Part shown: positions 8,501-18,162 of the stretch, piece by piece
Numbering within the stretch: the stretch's first letter is position 1
Layout: every line of letters starts with the position of its first letter
Source of the DNA: CAVZGO01 sp963774935
GTDB lineage: Bacteria; Chloroflexota; Anaerolineae; Anaerolineales; UBA4823
Direction of reading: 5' to 3'
Length of the DNA stretch: 64,000 nucleotides
NCBI GenBank assembly: GCA_963774935.1
Contig: CAVZGO010000003.1
Span: forward strand, 124,001 to 188,000
The notes under the pieces: generated by a model
What the model was told of the DNA's origin: nothing
Seen by the model: only the letters and a program-made list of their open reading frames with translations
The model's database searches: none
Position numbers and translations under genes: made by a program

Positions 8501-10441
8501 ATGATCAGCATAACCATCGATGGGAAAACAACAGAAGTTCCTGAAGGCACCACTGTGCTGCGCGCAGCCGAGCAAGCCGGAGTAACCATTCCAACCCTGT
8601 GCGACCATCCTGCCCTGCCTCCTTATGGCGGCTGCCGGTTGTGTGTTGTCGAGGTACAAGGGTTTCGAACCCCAATTGCTTCATGCACCCTGCCTGCCAG
8701 CCAGGGGATGGTAGTCAATACAGACACAGAAAAACTACGCTCGATCCGCAAGTTTGTGCTCACCATGCTGTTCAGTGAGCGCAATCACTTCTGCCCCTTC
8801 TGCCAGAAGACGGGCGGTGATTGTGAGCTTCAAAACGCGGCCTACGGTGAAGATATGACGCACTGGCCGATTTCACCAAACTGGACCCCGTTCCCGGTGG
8901 ACGCATCCCATCCGTTTTTTATCTTTGATCATAATCGCTGCATTTTATGCCGGCGATGCGTACGGGCGTGTGCATCCATGACCGGCAATTTCACTCTCGA
9001 TCTGGAAAACCGGGGCACAAACACCATGATTGTGGCAGATTACGGCTTACCCATGGCGGAAAGCACGTGCATCCGCTGTGGAAGCTGCGTCCAGGTATGC
9101 CCCACTGGGGCACTGATCGATCGCTATTCTGCATACCAGGGATTAGAAAAAGATGCCGATGAGTTGGAGACACTTTGCCTGGGATGCAGCGTTGGGTGTG
9201 GATTGCACTTGCTGGTGCGGGATAACCGGATTATCCGGGTGCTCGGTGATTGGGATGCTCCTGTCAATAAGGGTGTATTATGCGAGCTTGGACGCTATGA
9301 AACCCTCAATGAGAAACGGAGCAGAGTAGAAGTACCCATGGTTCGGAAAAATGGTGGTCTGGCACCGGTATCCTGGGATGAAGCGCTTCAAACCGTTGCG
9401 AATAAGCTCCAGACGATCTCGGGAGATCCAGAAAAGCGGGTAGCCGCACTGGCCTCAACACGCCTGACAGCCGAACAATTGTACGCCTTCCAGCAGTTAT
9501 TCAACCATGGACTCAACAGCTCGATGGTAACCAGCCTGGAGGGAAGCTTCACCAATGCCGTGTTAGCAGACAGCAACCTGTACGGAACTTTCGATGACCT
9601 CAAAGCCTCCGATTGTGTTCTCGTCATCGGCGCGGATCTGGTAAACAGCCACCAGGTAGCGGGGTTCTTTGTAAAACGCAACCGCCCAGCCGGGGTGCGG
9701 ATCATCCTGGTTGACCCAGCGGAGAATGCTACCAGTGAGGTTGCGAACTTTGTGCTGAACAACCAGCCAGGAAGTGATGAAGCCCTGGTCAGGGGTCTGT
9801 TGTATGGCGTGATCAACCTGGGATTCAGCAAGGACGGCGGCTCACCGATCGGAGTAGAAGCAATCGCCCAGGCTGCCCAAATCAGTGGGATTGGGACGGA
9901 TACGCTCCTGACGGTCTGTCGAGAGTTGGGACAGGCTGAAAAACCGGTGATTATCATTGGTAAAGGGGTCACACGTTCATCCGGGAGCACATTGGTGGCT
10001 CTCGAAGACCTAGCGCATGTCACCGGTGCGGTCCTGGTGAATGTCAATGGAAAAGCCAACACATTGGCAGCCCAATCCTACCAATTGAACAAGGTATTTG
10101 ATCCCGGGAATCATGAAGTTGTGTATGTGGCGCTCGGCGATGATTACCTGACCCCACGCCTGACAGAGAACTTGAACAAGTCCAGCTATCTCGTGCTTCA
10201 AACCAGCTATGAGAATGCGCTGATGGATTCTGCGGATGTGGTACTGCCCGTAGAAATGTGGGCCGAGCAAGCCGGTCATTTCTTAAATCTGGAAGGGCGG
10301 CTGCAGGAAAGCAAGCGCGTGCTGGCGCCCGCTGCAGCAGTCCGTTCAAACCTGGCGGTCTTCCAAAATCTGGCCGGTCTATTAGGCGTTGAGCTGGATG
10401 AAAATTGGAAAGAGTCGCTCCAGGAGCGAGTACACGCTTGA
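8501..10441 (+). CDS. nuoG: NuoG-like iron-sulfur / molybdopterin-fold subunit
   Basis: A 646-residue electron-transfer subunit. The N-terminal [2Fe-2S] domain has CDHPALPPYGGCRLCVVE and ASC; next come the His-plus-three-Cys cluster (NHFCPFCQKTGGDC), two [4Fe-4S] motifs CILCRRCVRAC and CIRCGSCVQVCP, then a molybdopterin-oxidoreductase fold with an extra [4Fe-4S] motif CLGCSVGC. No Cys, Sec or Ser molybdenum-ligand loop like that of the formate dehydrogenase is seen, so the fold is probably structural, as in NuoG of complex I. Where simple group 3d hydrogenases use the short HoxU, this complex has a full NuoG-type subunit. It precedes the hydrogenase subunits directly. Confidence 0.88.
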   Translation: MISITIDGKTTEVPEGTTVLRAAEQAGVTIPTLCDHPALPPYGGCRLCVVEVQGFRTPIASCTLPASQGMVVNTDTEKLRSIRKFVLTMLFSERNHFCPFCQKTGGDCELQNAAYGEDMTHWPISPNWTPFPVDASHPFFIFDHNRCILCRRCVRACASMTGNFTLDLENRGTNTMIVADYGLPMAESTCIRCGSCVQVCPTGALIDRYSAYQGLEKDADELETLCLGCSVGCGLHLLVRDNRIIRVLGDWDAPVNKGVLCELGRYETLNEKRSRVEVPMVRKNGGLAPVSWDEALQTVANKLQTISGDPEKRVAALASTRLTAEQLYAFQQLFNHGLNSSMVTSLEGSFTNAVLADSNLYGTFDDLKASDCVLVIGADLVNSHQVAGFFVKRNRPAGVRIILVDPAENATSEVANFVLNNQPGSDEALVRGLLYGVINLGFSKDGGSPIGVEAIAQAAQISGIGTDTLLTVCRELGQAEKPVIIIGKGVTRSSGSTLVALEDLAHVTGAVLVNVNGKANTLAAQSYQLNKVFDPGNHEVVYVALGDDYLTPRLTENLNKSSYLVLQTSYENALMDSADVVLPVEMWAEQAGHFLNLEGRLQESKRVLAPAAAVRSNLAVFQNLAGLLGVELDENWKESLQERVHA

Positions 10442-10484
10442 TCCACGATTGCAGCAAATTGGATAATTAGAGGAGATTATTGCT

Positions 10485-11027
10485 ATGTCAAAACCCAAAA
10501 TATCATCTGATTGGATGGCGGGCTGTGCAGGCTGCCATATGTCTTTACTGGATATGGATGAGAGGATTATCAAAATTGCCGAGCTTGCGGACATCCGTGC
10601 TACTCCAATTACCGACTTGAAACAGCCCGATGCCGACGGCGTCGATGTGGGAATTTTGGAAGGTGGAATCAACAACACCTCCAACGAAGAAGTTGCGCTC
10701 CGGATGCGCGAGCGCTGCAAAATATTGGTGGCATTTGGCGACTGCGCGGTTTTCGGTGGTGTTCCTGCGATGCGGAACTTTTTCCCACTGGAAGACTCAC
10801 TCAAACGAGCCTACATCGAGACCGAAAGCACCGATTCTGAAGGGATGATCCCCACCGATCCTGAGCTTTGTGTGCCGACCACCGTGCGAGCACTTCAAGA
10901 TGTGGTTAAAGTTGATTTATTCGTCCCCGGTTGTCCACCCGAAGCAGACGTAATTTATTATGTTCTGAGCGAGTTAGCTCAAGGACGTATGCCGGAAGTC
11001 AAAGACGAACACCTGCATTGGAATTAG
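10485..11027 (+). CDS. hoxY: [NiFe] hydrogenase small subunit, HoxY type
   Basis: A 180-residue small subunit without a Tat signal, so cytoplasmic. Proximal-cluster ligands appear as MAGCAGCHMS near the N-terminus, GDCAVFGGVP in the middle and VPGCPPEADVIYYVL near the C-terminus. Size and lack of extra ferredoxin domains match HoxY of group 3d NAD-reducing hydrogenases. A GAGGAG ribosome binding site precedes ATG 10485. It passes electrons from the NiFe site to the NuoG/NuoF2 diaphorase. Confidence 0.92.
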   Translation: MSKPKISSDWMAGCAGCHMSLLDMDERIIKIAELADIRATPITDLKQPDADGVDVGILEGGINNTSNEEVALRMRERCKILVAFGDCAVFGGVPAMRNFFPLEDSLKRAYIETESTDSEGMIPTDPELCVPTTVRALQDVVKVDLFVPGCPPEADVIYYVLSELAQGRMPEVKDEHLHWN

Positions 11028-11049
11028 TCTGTCCAGGAGAATAACCGAT

Positions 11050-12477
11050 ATGGCTACAACAAAAATAACGATTGAACCCGTAACTCGCATTGAAGGACAT
11101 GCCAAAGTTACCATTCACATGAATGATGGCGGCACGGTAGATCGCGCCTATTTGCACATTAACGAATTCCGCGGTTTCGAAAAATTTTGCGAAGGCCGGA
11201 TGGTTTTCGAGATGCCTTCAATCACACCCCGGATTTGTGGGATTTGCCCGGTGAGCCATCACCTGGCTGCCGCAAAGGCCGCCGACGTGGTATATGGATC
11301 ACCACCCCCTCGCCCGGCCTCCCTGCTTCGAGAATTGATGCACATGGGACAGGTGATTCAAAGCCACGGCATGCATTTCTACGAGCTGGCTGGTCCGGAT
11401 TTGCTGCTAGGATTTGACAGCGACCCGGCAATTCGCAATGTCATTGGAATCATTGGTGCAAATCCTGCTTTAGCATTAAAAGCGGTGAGGCTTCGCCGCT
11501 TTGGGCAAGAAATCATCCGGATTTTGGGTGGGCGTAAGATACACCCGAACTTTGCTGTGCCGGGTGGGGTCAATAAGGCGCTGCAGCCGGCTGAGCGCGA
11601 AGAAATTCTCGCCAATGCAGACGAGGCACTAGATGCCACCCTGACCGGAATCCAGGTCTTTAAAGACTGGGCGGAAAAGAACCAGGAAGATATCTGGAAA
11701 TTTGCGGTTTTCCCCACCGGCTATATGGGTCTCGTCACCCCACAAAACAGCCTTGAATTGTACGAAGGTCAGATTCGATTAATGGACTCCCATGGGGATC
11801 AGCTCGAAAAGTATGACGGAGCGAATTACCTCGACTACATTGCCGAGCATGTCGAAAATTGGTCTTACCTCAAATTCCCGTATTACAAGAAAATGGGTTG
11901 GCCTCAAGGAGTTTATCGAGTGGGACCGCTGGGTCGACTGAATACCGCCGACCAGATTGATACACCCCTGGCGAATGAAGAACATAAGCTCTTTATGGCG
12001 CTCAACAAGGGCAACCCGGTTGAAAACACCTTGTACTACCACTACGCTCGTCTCATCGAAGTTCTGTTCTGCATTGAGAAGGTACGCGTACTGCTCGATG
12101 ATCCGGACATTCTCAGTAATGAGATCTTGAACACTCACAAGGATTACGTGGGTGTTGGGGTGGGCATCTTAGAAGCGCCGCGCGGCACGCTCTTCCATCA
12201 CTATTGGGCCGACGAGAGTGGCAAGCTTGAGCGCGTCAATTTGATTGTTGCCACCGGCAATAATAATTATGCGATGAGCCACGCCGTGGATAGCGTCGCC
12301 AAGACCTATGTGAAGGGTCCAAATGTCACCGAGGGCATGCTGAACCGGATTGAAGCCGCGGTGAGAGCCCATGATCCATGTTTGTCATGCTCCACCCATG
12401 CAATTGGTCAAATGGCAATTGACTTAGAAGTCTTCGATCCGCAGGGTAATCTCCTTCAAACCTTATCCCGCAGCTGA
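11050..12477 (+). CDS. hoxH: [NiFe] hydrogenase large subunit, HoxH type
   Basis: A 475-residue catalytic subunit. The N-terminal nickel motif is RICGICPVSHH and the C-terminal one DPCLSCSTH. A C-terminal peptide of 25 residues follows that histidine and would be removed by the protease encoded at 13011-13493 after nickel insertion. The start PVTRIEGHAKV and the overall size fit the group 3d/HoxH family, which couples hydrogen and NAD(H). An AGGAG site precedes ATG 11050. Confidence 0.93.
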   Translation: MATTKITIEPVTRIEGHAKVTIHMNDGGTVDRAYLHINEFRGFEKFCEGRMVFEMPSITPRICGICPVSHHLAAAKAADVVYGSPPPRPASLLRELMHMGQVIQSHGMHFYELAGPDLLLGFDSDPAIRNVIGIIGANPALALKAVRLRRFGQEIIRILGGRKIHPNFAVPGGVNKALQPAEREEILANADEALDATLTGIQVFKDWAEKNQEDIWKFAVFPTGYMGLVTPQNSLELYEGQIRLMDSHGDQLEKYDGANYLDYIAEHVENWSYLKFPYYKKMGWPQGVYRVGPLGRLNTADQIDTPLANEEHKLFMALNKGNPVENTLYYHYARLIEVLFCIEKVRVLLDDPDILSNEILNTHKDYVGVGVGILEAPRGTLFHHYWADESGKLERVNLIVATGNNNYAMSHAVDSVAKTYVKGPNVTEGMLNRIEAAVRAHDPCLSCSTHAIGQMAIDLEVFDPQGNLLQTLSRS

Positions 12478-12490
12478 GTCAGCTTTTCAT

Positions 12491-12523
12491 CCAGAGTCCG
12501 ATCAACAATAGGTTGGACTCTGG
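12491..12523 (+). other. Intercistronic RNA hairpin between hoxH and the CBS gene
   Basis: CCAGAGTCC (12491-12499) and GGACTCTGG (12515-12523) form a perfect 9-bp stem with a 15-base loop. No U tract follows, so it is not a standard terminator. It may protect the 3' end of a processed hoxH message or tune expression of the downstream gene, which starts 37 bases later. Confidence 0.5.
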
Positions 12524-12560
12524 AAGTCTCAATCGCCAAATCTTGCAGGAGGAACCACTC

Positions 12561-13007
12561 ATGATAACTGTCCATCAGCTGATGCAAGAGAAGAAAGAAC
12601 AAGGCACGATTACAGTATCCCCCGATGAGACTGTCTATGTAGCCTTGAAACGCATGGCAGATTACAACGTTGGTGCGGTGATGGTGGTTGATGGTGAGCA
12701 AATGGTCGGAATATTTACCGAACGCGACTACGCCCGTAAAATTATTCTGATGGGGCGCTGCTCGCTGGATACCAAGATCAGTGAAATCATGACCCAGGAG
12801 CTGCTGACGGTTCACCCGGAAACCCGGCTGGAAGAATGCATGGCATTAATGACTAAATTCCATATCCGCCATCTGCCTGTAATGACTGAAGGCCGCCTGG
12901 TGGGCATCGTTTCCATGCGGGATGTCGTTCAAATGATCATCAGCAAGAAAGATGACACCATCCAGGATCTGGAAAAATATATCATGGGTCAAGGATACAC
13001 ACGTTAA
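12561..13007 (+). CDS. CBS-domain-pair protein
   Basis: A 148-residue protein made of two CBS domains: first VHQLMQEKKEQGTITVSPDE to GIFTERDYARK, second ISEIMTQELLTVHPE to GIVSMRDVVQMII. There is no attached catalytic domain. CBS pairs usually bind AMP, ADP or ATP, or NAD(H), so a regulatory role on the hydrogenase or its operon is plausible but inferred. ATG 12561 has an AGGAGG site (12547-12552). It sits between the hydrogenase large subunit and its maturation protease. Confidence 0.85.
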   Translation: MITVHQLMQEKKEQGTITVSPDETVYVALKRMADYNVGAVMVVDGEQMVGIFTERDYARKIILMGRCSLDTKISEIMTQELLTVHPETRLEECMALMTKFHIRHLPVMTEGRLVGIVSMRDVVQMIISKKDDTIQDLEKYIMGQGYTR

Positions 13008-13010
13008 CGA

Positions 13011-13493
13011 TTGAAAAAAACGCTGATCATAGGGTTCGGAAATATCGATCGCCAGGATGATGGGGTCGCCTGGCATGTGCTGCTTCGTATCGCACAAAGG
13101 CTCAACCGCCTGGCATCCACCAACGATGAGATTGAGTTTGAGCTGGTAGGATTGAATCCCGAGCTTGTCTATGTCCTCCAGCTTACACCAGAGTTAGCCG
13201 ATACGATCGCCGGCTTCGAGCGCATGTGCTTTATCGATGCGCATACCGGTCGAATTGAGCAAGAATTCTTACTGTCACCGCTGCAGGCTGGCTACCAGAA
13301 TTCTCCTTTCACGCATCATATGACTCCTGAGACGCTCCTTTCACTGACATCGACTTTATACCATAAGGCACCCCAGGCTACCCTCGCCTCAATCCGAGGC
13401 TACGAATTTAACTTTTCTAGAGATCTTTCGGCGAGGACAGATCAGCTTGCCGACCAGGCAGTAAATCAAATCATCAAATGGTTGGATGAGTGA
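13011..13493 (+). CDS. hoxW: [NiFe] hydrogenase maturation protease (HoxW/HyaD family)
   Basis: A 160-residue endopeptidase that clips the C-terminal peptide of the large subunit. The N-terminal GFGNIDRQDDGVAW carries the first nickel-sensing acid residue; the second acid is in CFIDAHTG, and the histidine in FTHHMTPETLL. The start is TTG 13011, three bases after the CBS gene; no ATG fits, and the conserved sequence begins right at this codon. Its natural substrate is HoxH at 11050-12477. Confidence 0.85.
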   Translation: MKKTLIIGFGNIDRQDDGVAWHVLLRIAQRLNRLASTNDEIEFELVGLNPELVYVLQLTPELADTIAGFERMCFIDAHTGRIEQEFLLSPLQAGYQNSPFTHHMTPETLLSLTSTLYHKAPQATLASIRGYEFNFSRDLSARTDQLADQAVNQIIKWLDE

Positions 13494-13590
13494 CGATAGG
13501 ATCACATTGGATAAATGGTTGCAACCCACGATCCTGGATCAAACCGCTTGATGGATCTGACAAAGCAGGCCTGAAGTAAGGAGGTTAGCA

Positions 13591-16350
13591 ATGGCGAAGA
13601 CAATCGCGATCAATATCAATGGCAGACAGGTAGAGGCGGATGAAGGGGTGACGGTTTTACGGGCAGCCGAAATAGCCGGGATTACGATACCCACCCTCTG
13701 TGATCATCCGGACCTTGAGCCATTCGGAGGCTGCCGGCTTTGCGTTGTTGAAGTCAAAGGCTGGCGCACCCCCATGGCATCCTGCACCCTGGAAGTCACT
13801 CCCGGAATGGAGATCACTACCGAAAGCCGGGTTTTGAGGCGCGAGCGCAAAGCGGTGCTATCCCTGCTGCTCTCCTGTTATTTTGATGATGGCTATCGAA
13901 ATACGAAATCGAACAATGAGTTGCTGCATTGGTCGAGGCATTACGGATTAAATATCCGCTCCTTAAAGGCACAAACCCCCCGCTATGCGGTGGACAGCGA
14001 TCCGAATCCATTTTTGTTTGTCGATCTGAATAAATGTATTCTGTGCACCCGCTGCATTCGCGCCTGCAATGACATTCAAGGGCGCTCGGTATGGAGCCTG
14101 GCGGAACGCGGCATCCAGACCCACATCGTTTCTGGCGCCGATACCGACTTAATCTCTGCGCGCTGTGAATCCTGCGGCGCCTGTGTTGCCTACTGTCCGA
14201 CCGGTGCATTGGACAACAAAATGTCGATGGGTGCTGGTAAACCAGACAGGCTGGTGACCACAACCTGTACCTATTGTGGAGTTGGCTGCCAGCTTGACCT
14301 GAATGTGAAAAACGAGCGTGTGATTTGGGTTACCTCCAATCCCAAAGGTGCGGTCAATGGCATGCACCTGTGTGTCAAAGGTCGCTATGGATACGATTTC
14401 ATCCATCACAAGGAGCGGCTGCTCCGCCCGCGCGTGCGCAAATATCTTCTGGAAAACACGCCGCGCCCGGCAGATCGAGGCGAATGGGTAGACGTCGACT
14501 GGAAAACAGCATTAGGCATCACCGCCCGCGAGCTGAAGTCGCGGCGTGACCAGCATGGGGGCGACAGCATTGGTGTTCTCACCTCTGCGAAATGTTTGAA
14601 TGAAGAAAATTACCTGATGAACAAATTCGCCCGGCAGGTCATGGGAACTCACAACATTGACCACTGCGCCCGTCTCTGACACTCCAGCACCGTAGCCGGT
14701 CTGGCTACTTCCTTCGGCTCAGGCGCAATGTCAAACTCAATGGATGATGTTGCCTCCTTCGCCCAATCGATGCTAATTATTGGCTCGAACACCACCGAGC
14801 AGCACCCGGTTTTTGGCTCCAAGATACGCCAGGCAGTCCTTCAGCGCGGAATGAAGCTTGTGGTTGCCGATCCACGCAAGATTGACATCACAGAATTTGC
14901 TACTTTACATCTACGCCAGCGACCCGGAACCGACGTGGCGCTGCTGAATGGACTGATGTACATCATTCTTCAAAATGGATGGCAGGATCAGGCATTCATC
15001 GACGCAAGAACGGAAGGCTTCGAGGAATTCGAAGAAACCATCCAGAGATATTCGCCGGACGTTGTTTCGGAGATTACCCGCATCCCGGTTGAAAAACTGT
15101 ACCAGGCAGCAGAAATCTTCTCATCCAACAAACCCATGGCGGTCTTATGGGCAATGGGCATCACGCAGCATATTGTTGGGGTCAGAAATGTGATGGACCT
15201 GGCCAACCTGCAAATGCTGTTGGGCAATATGGGTGTTCCCGGCGGCGGAGTCAATCCGCTACGCGGCCAGAATAATGTTCAGGGCGCCTGCGACGTGGGG
15301 GGGTTACCCAATGTCTACACTGGATACCAATCGGTCACGAACGAAGAAATCCGTAATAAATTCCTCGCCGCCTGGGGCGCGACTGGCAATAACAAGGTTG
15401 GTATGACCGTCACCGAAATGATCCCGTCAATTTTGGAAGACAAAATTCGAGCACTCTATATCCTGGGAGAAGATCCTATCATGAGCGATCCAGACACCAA
15501 GCATATCCGCAAATGTTTGGAGGCGTGTGAATTTATTGTGCTGCAGGAAATTTTCCCATCCGAATCATCCAAATATGCGGACGTTCTCCTGCCCGGAACA
15601 ACATTCGCGGAAAAGAGCGGAACCTTTACCAATACCGAAAGACGGATCCAGTTGGTGCGCCAAGCGATCAAGCCATTGGGAGAATCCATCCCGGATTGGA
15701 AGATCACCTCTCTGCTCGCACAAGAAATCCTGGCTATGGATGAACACAAGCTGGCTGATGCGCCTTATGCAGGTTGGGATTACCAGGATACCAATCAAGT
15801 GATGGAAGAAATCGCTGCCCTGACGCCCAGTTATGCTGGCGTGACCCATGCGCGGCTGGACCAGGGCGACCAGCTCCAATGGCCGGTAAAGAATTTAAAT
15901 CACCCTGGAACGCCAATCCTGCATATCGAAGGGTTCACCCGCGGCAAAGGCAAATTCATGCCTATCGACCATATCCCCCCCGCCGAATCTCCTGACGATG
16001 AGTATCCCATGATCCTCAATACGGGTCGGGTACTGTACCACTGGCATGGTGGAGAAATGACCCGCCGGGCAGAAGGGTTGGTCAGCATTTACAGCCGCCC
16101 GCTGGTAGAAGTAAACCCAGAGGATGCGATTCATATCGGCATCAACCACAACAAGCGGGTGCGCATTACCTCCCGGCGCGGCAGTGTTGAAGCCGAGGCC
16201 TGGGTGACCGATCGTGTGCCGCCTGGCATGGTTTTCGCTAATTTTCACTTCCCGGAAGCTGGAATTAATGAATTGACTCATGCTGCATTAGATCCGATTG
16301 CCAAGATTCCTGAATACAAAATCAGCGCAGTGCGCGTGGAGCTTGCCTAA
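13591..16350 (+). CDS. fdhA: Selenocysteine-containing formate dehydrogenase, catalytic subunit
   Basis: Read as one frame of 919 residues with UGA 14677-14679 as selenocysteine 363, in the context CARL-U-HSSTVAGL where homologues have Cys or Sec. N-terminal domains: [2Fe-2S] (CDHPDLEPFGGCRLCVVE), two [4Fe-4S] sets CILCTRCIRAC and CESCGACVAYCP, then the molybdopterin domain with CTYCGVGC. C-terminal landmarks are GMGITQHIVG, NVQGACDVGGLPN and LNTGRVLYHWHGGEMTRR. Domain order and length resemble the selenoenzyme FdhA of Moorella. It interconverts formate and CO2 and can pass electrons through its ferredoxin domains to the adjacent diaphorase/hydrogenase. A strong GGAGG precedes ATG 13591. No selA, selB, selC or selD is in the window. 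Confidence 0.93.
14677..14708 (+). promoter_or_regulatory. Bacterial SECIS element following the Sec UGA
   Basis: The UGA is followed, after 12 bases, by a perfect 6-bp stem GTAGCC (14692-14697) / GGCTAC (14703-14708) enclosing the loop GGTCT (14698-14702). The loop is identical to the GGUCU apical loop of the E. coli fdhF SECIS that is bound by SelB. The distance from UGA to the loop (18 bases) is also right. Confidence 0.88.
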
Positions 16351-18141
16351 ATGTGCGGCATTTTTGGCATTGTCACCAGTGAAGAACAGGAATTAGGCAA
16401 AATAATGATTGAGGCGGGCTACCGTCTCTCCTACCGGGGCTACGATTCAGTCGGCTGTGCGGTGATTGATCAAGAAGGTGTCATCGATCTGCGAAAGGAT
16501 GTTGGGAAAATTGATGAAGTTGCCGCTCGCCTGAAATTCGCAGAGCTTGTTGGCAATCGCGGCATCTTACAGCTCCGCTGGGCAACCTTTGGCACACCAT
16601 CGCAAGAAAATGCGCAGCCCCACCTGGATTCTGGCGGGAGGATGGTGGGGGCGCATAATGGCAATGTGGTGAATAATTTGGAGCTGCGGCAGCAGTTTAT
16701 CGCCGAAGGAATGATCGTGCGCTCTCAAAATGACGGCGAATCCTGTGTGCACGCGGTGGAGAGATACATCAACCGAAACCTAACACCCATCGATGCCATT
16801 CAGCATGCGTATCGAGATTTGAAAGGCGATTATGCTTTCGTAATCGGGAAGGTGGATGAGGATTGTATCCATGCCATTAAGAAAGGCTCTGGTTTGGTTG
16901 TTGGCATCGGGGAGGGATTTACCGTGATCTCCTCGGACCTCCCTTCCCTGCTGCCGCTGACCCGCCAAATCATCCGCATTAACGATGGTGAGATTGTCAG
17001 CCTGTGGGCTGACCGGATCGAGTTGCGCTCCGTAGTGGATGGCTCCCTGATCCAGCGCAGCGCCGAAACTGTCAGTGAGAGCATGGAGGCTGTCCAGAAG
17101 GGCGGCTATGCGCACTTCATGCTGAAAGAGATTTACGAACAGCCGGTAGCGGCGGGTGAATTAATCCACATGCTCAATGCCTCGACGGATATCGAGACGT
17201 TCATCACCAAAATGTCAGGTGCCCGCAATCTGTTCCTGGTTGGCTGCGGCACCAGCTATCACGCCTGCCTGCTCGGCGCGGTCTATCTGTCCCGCCTGGC
17301 AGGTCGCGTCGCCATCCCGATCCTGGCACCGCAATTTATCGCACAGTACGGTCATTCGCTTCATCCGGATGATGTGGGTATTTTCGTCAGCCAGAGTGGT
17401 GAGACCAAAGATGTTCTCAACGCGGTCGAGATTGCTGCCGCAAAAAAGATGACGGTGCTTGGATTGGTCAATGTAATTGGCTCAACATTAATGCAGGCCA
17501 GCCAATCCTATCTGCCCTTGACTTGTGGCTATGAAATCAGTGTTCCCGCAACCAAGACTTATACCAACCAGGTGATCACATTTCTTTACCTGGCACTGCG
17601 CATGGGCGGACATCCAGTCTCACCATTACAAAACTTACCTGAATTGATGACCCAGGCTATTGAGGAAGCTATCCCGCAGGTATCCGCGATCTCTGGGGAC
17701 CTTGCAGGTCACGATGACCTGTACTGCCTGGGTTATGGACTTACGTACCCTGTCGCATTGGAAGGGTCGCTGAAGTTAAAAGAAATCACCTATGCGCATT
17801 GCGAAGGCATGCTTTCGACCGAATTTAAGCACGGACCCTTATCTGCCGTGTATGACGGCTATCCGGTCATCTTCGTCGCCGGCATGGAGGATATTCCACT
17901 GCTGATCAGCGGGATTAACGAAACCACCTGCCGGGGTGGTCACGCTATCGCAATCGGTTCAGACGACGCCAGGTTAAGGGATAATGCCAATCATTTAATC
18001 GTCATACCGGATTGTTCTGCCGAGGTTCAGGCGCTGATTGCCATCATCCCGCTGCAGGTGCTGTCGTATCAAATCAGTCTGGCGCGTGGGTTCAATCCCG
18101 ATTTTCCACGCAATTTGAGCAAAACCCTGACCGTGGATTAG
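16351..18141 (+). CDS. glmS: Glutamine-fructose-6-phosphate aminotransferase (GlmS family)
   Basis: A 596-residue protein. The N-terminal class II glutaminase domain has catalytic Cys2 (MCGIFG), RLSYRGYDSVG, LRWATFGTPSQENAQPH and the oxyanion-hole motif AHNG. Two SIS domains follow: GCGTSYHACL, SQSGETKDV and LEGSLKLKEITYAHCEG with EFKHGPLS. The end PRNLSKTLTVD matches the GlmS C-terminus. The family makes glucosamine-6-phosphate for cell-wall sugars. Some positions deviate (ATFG where ATHG is usual, NDGES around the glutamine site). Its ATG follows the formate dehydrogenase stop with no gap, an odd place for an amino-sugar enzyme. Confidence 0.85.
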   Translation: MCGIFGIVTSEEQELGKIMIEAGYRLSYRGYDSVGCAVIDQEGVIDLRKDVGKIDEVAARLKFAELVGNRGILQLRWATFGTPSQENAQPHLDSGGRMVGAHNGNVVNNLELRQQFIAEGMIVRSQNDGESCVHAVERYINRNLTPIDAIQHAYRDLKGDYAFVIGKVDEDCIHAIKKGSGLVVGIGEGFTVISSDLPSLLPLTRQIIRINDGEIVSLWADRIELRSVVDGSLIQRSAETVSESMEAVQKGGYAHFMLKEIYEQPVAAGELIHMLNASTDIETFITKMSGARNLFLVGCGTSYHACLLGAVYLSRLAGRVAIPILAPQFIAQYGHSLHPDDVGIFVSQSGETKDVLNAVEIAAAKKMTVLGLVNVIGSTLMQASQSYLPLTCGYEISVPATKTYTNQVITFLYLALRMGGHPVSPLQNLPELMTQAIEEAIPQVSAISGDLAGHDDLYCLGYGLTYPVALEGSLKLKEITYAHCEGMLSTEFKHGPLSAVYDGYPVIFVAGMEDIPLLISGINETTCRGGHAIAIGSDDARLRDNANHLIVIPDCSAEVQALIAIIPLQVLSYQISLARGFNPDFPRNLSKTLTVD

Positions 18142-18162
18142 CTGTCCTGTTGGCATTTCTCA

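Noticed and set aside
12491..12523. Hairpin after hoxH as a transcription terminator
   Set aside because: No U tract follows the stem, and the next gene (CBS pair, then the hydrogenase protease) belongs to the same functional set.
14677..14679. TGA taken as the end of a truncated formate dehydrogenase
   Set aside because: The frame continues unchanged with conserved sequence and a SECIS hairpin follows, so selenocysteine explains it better.
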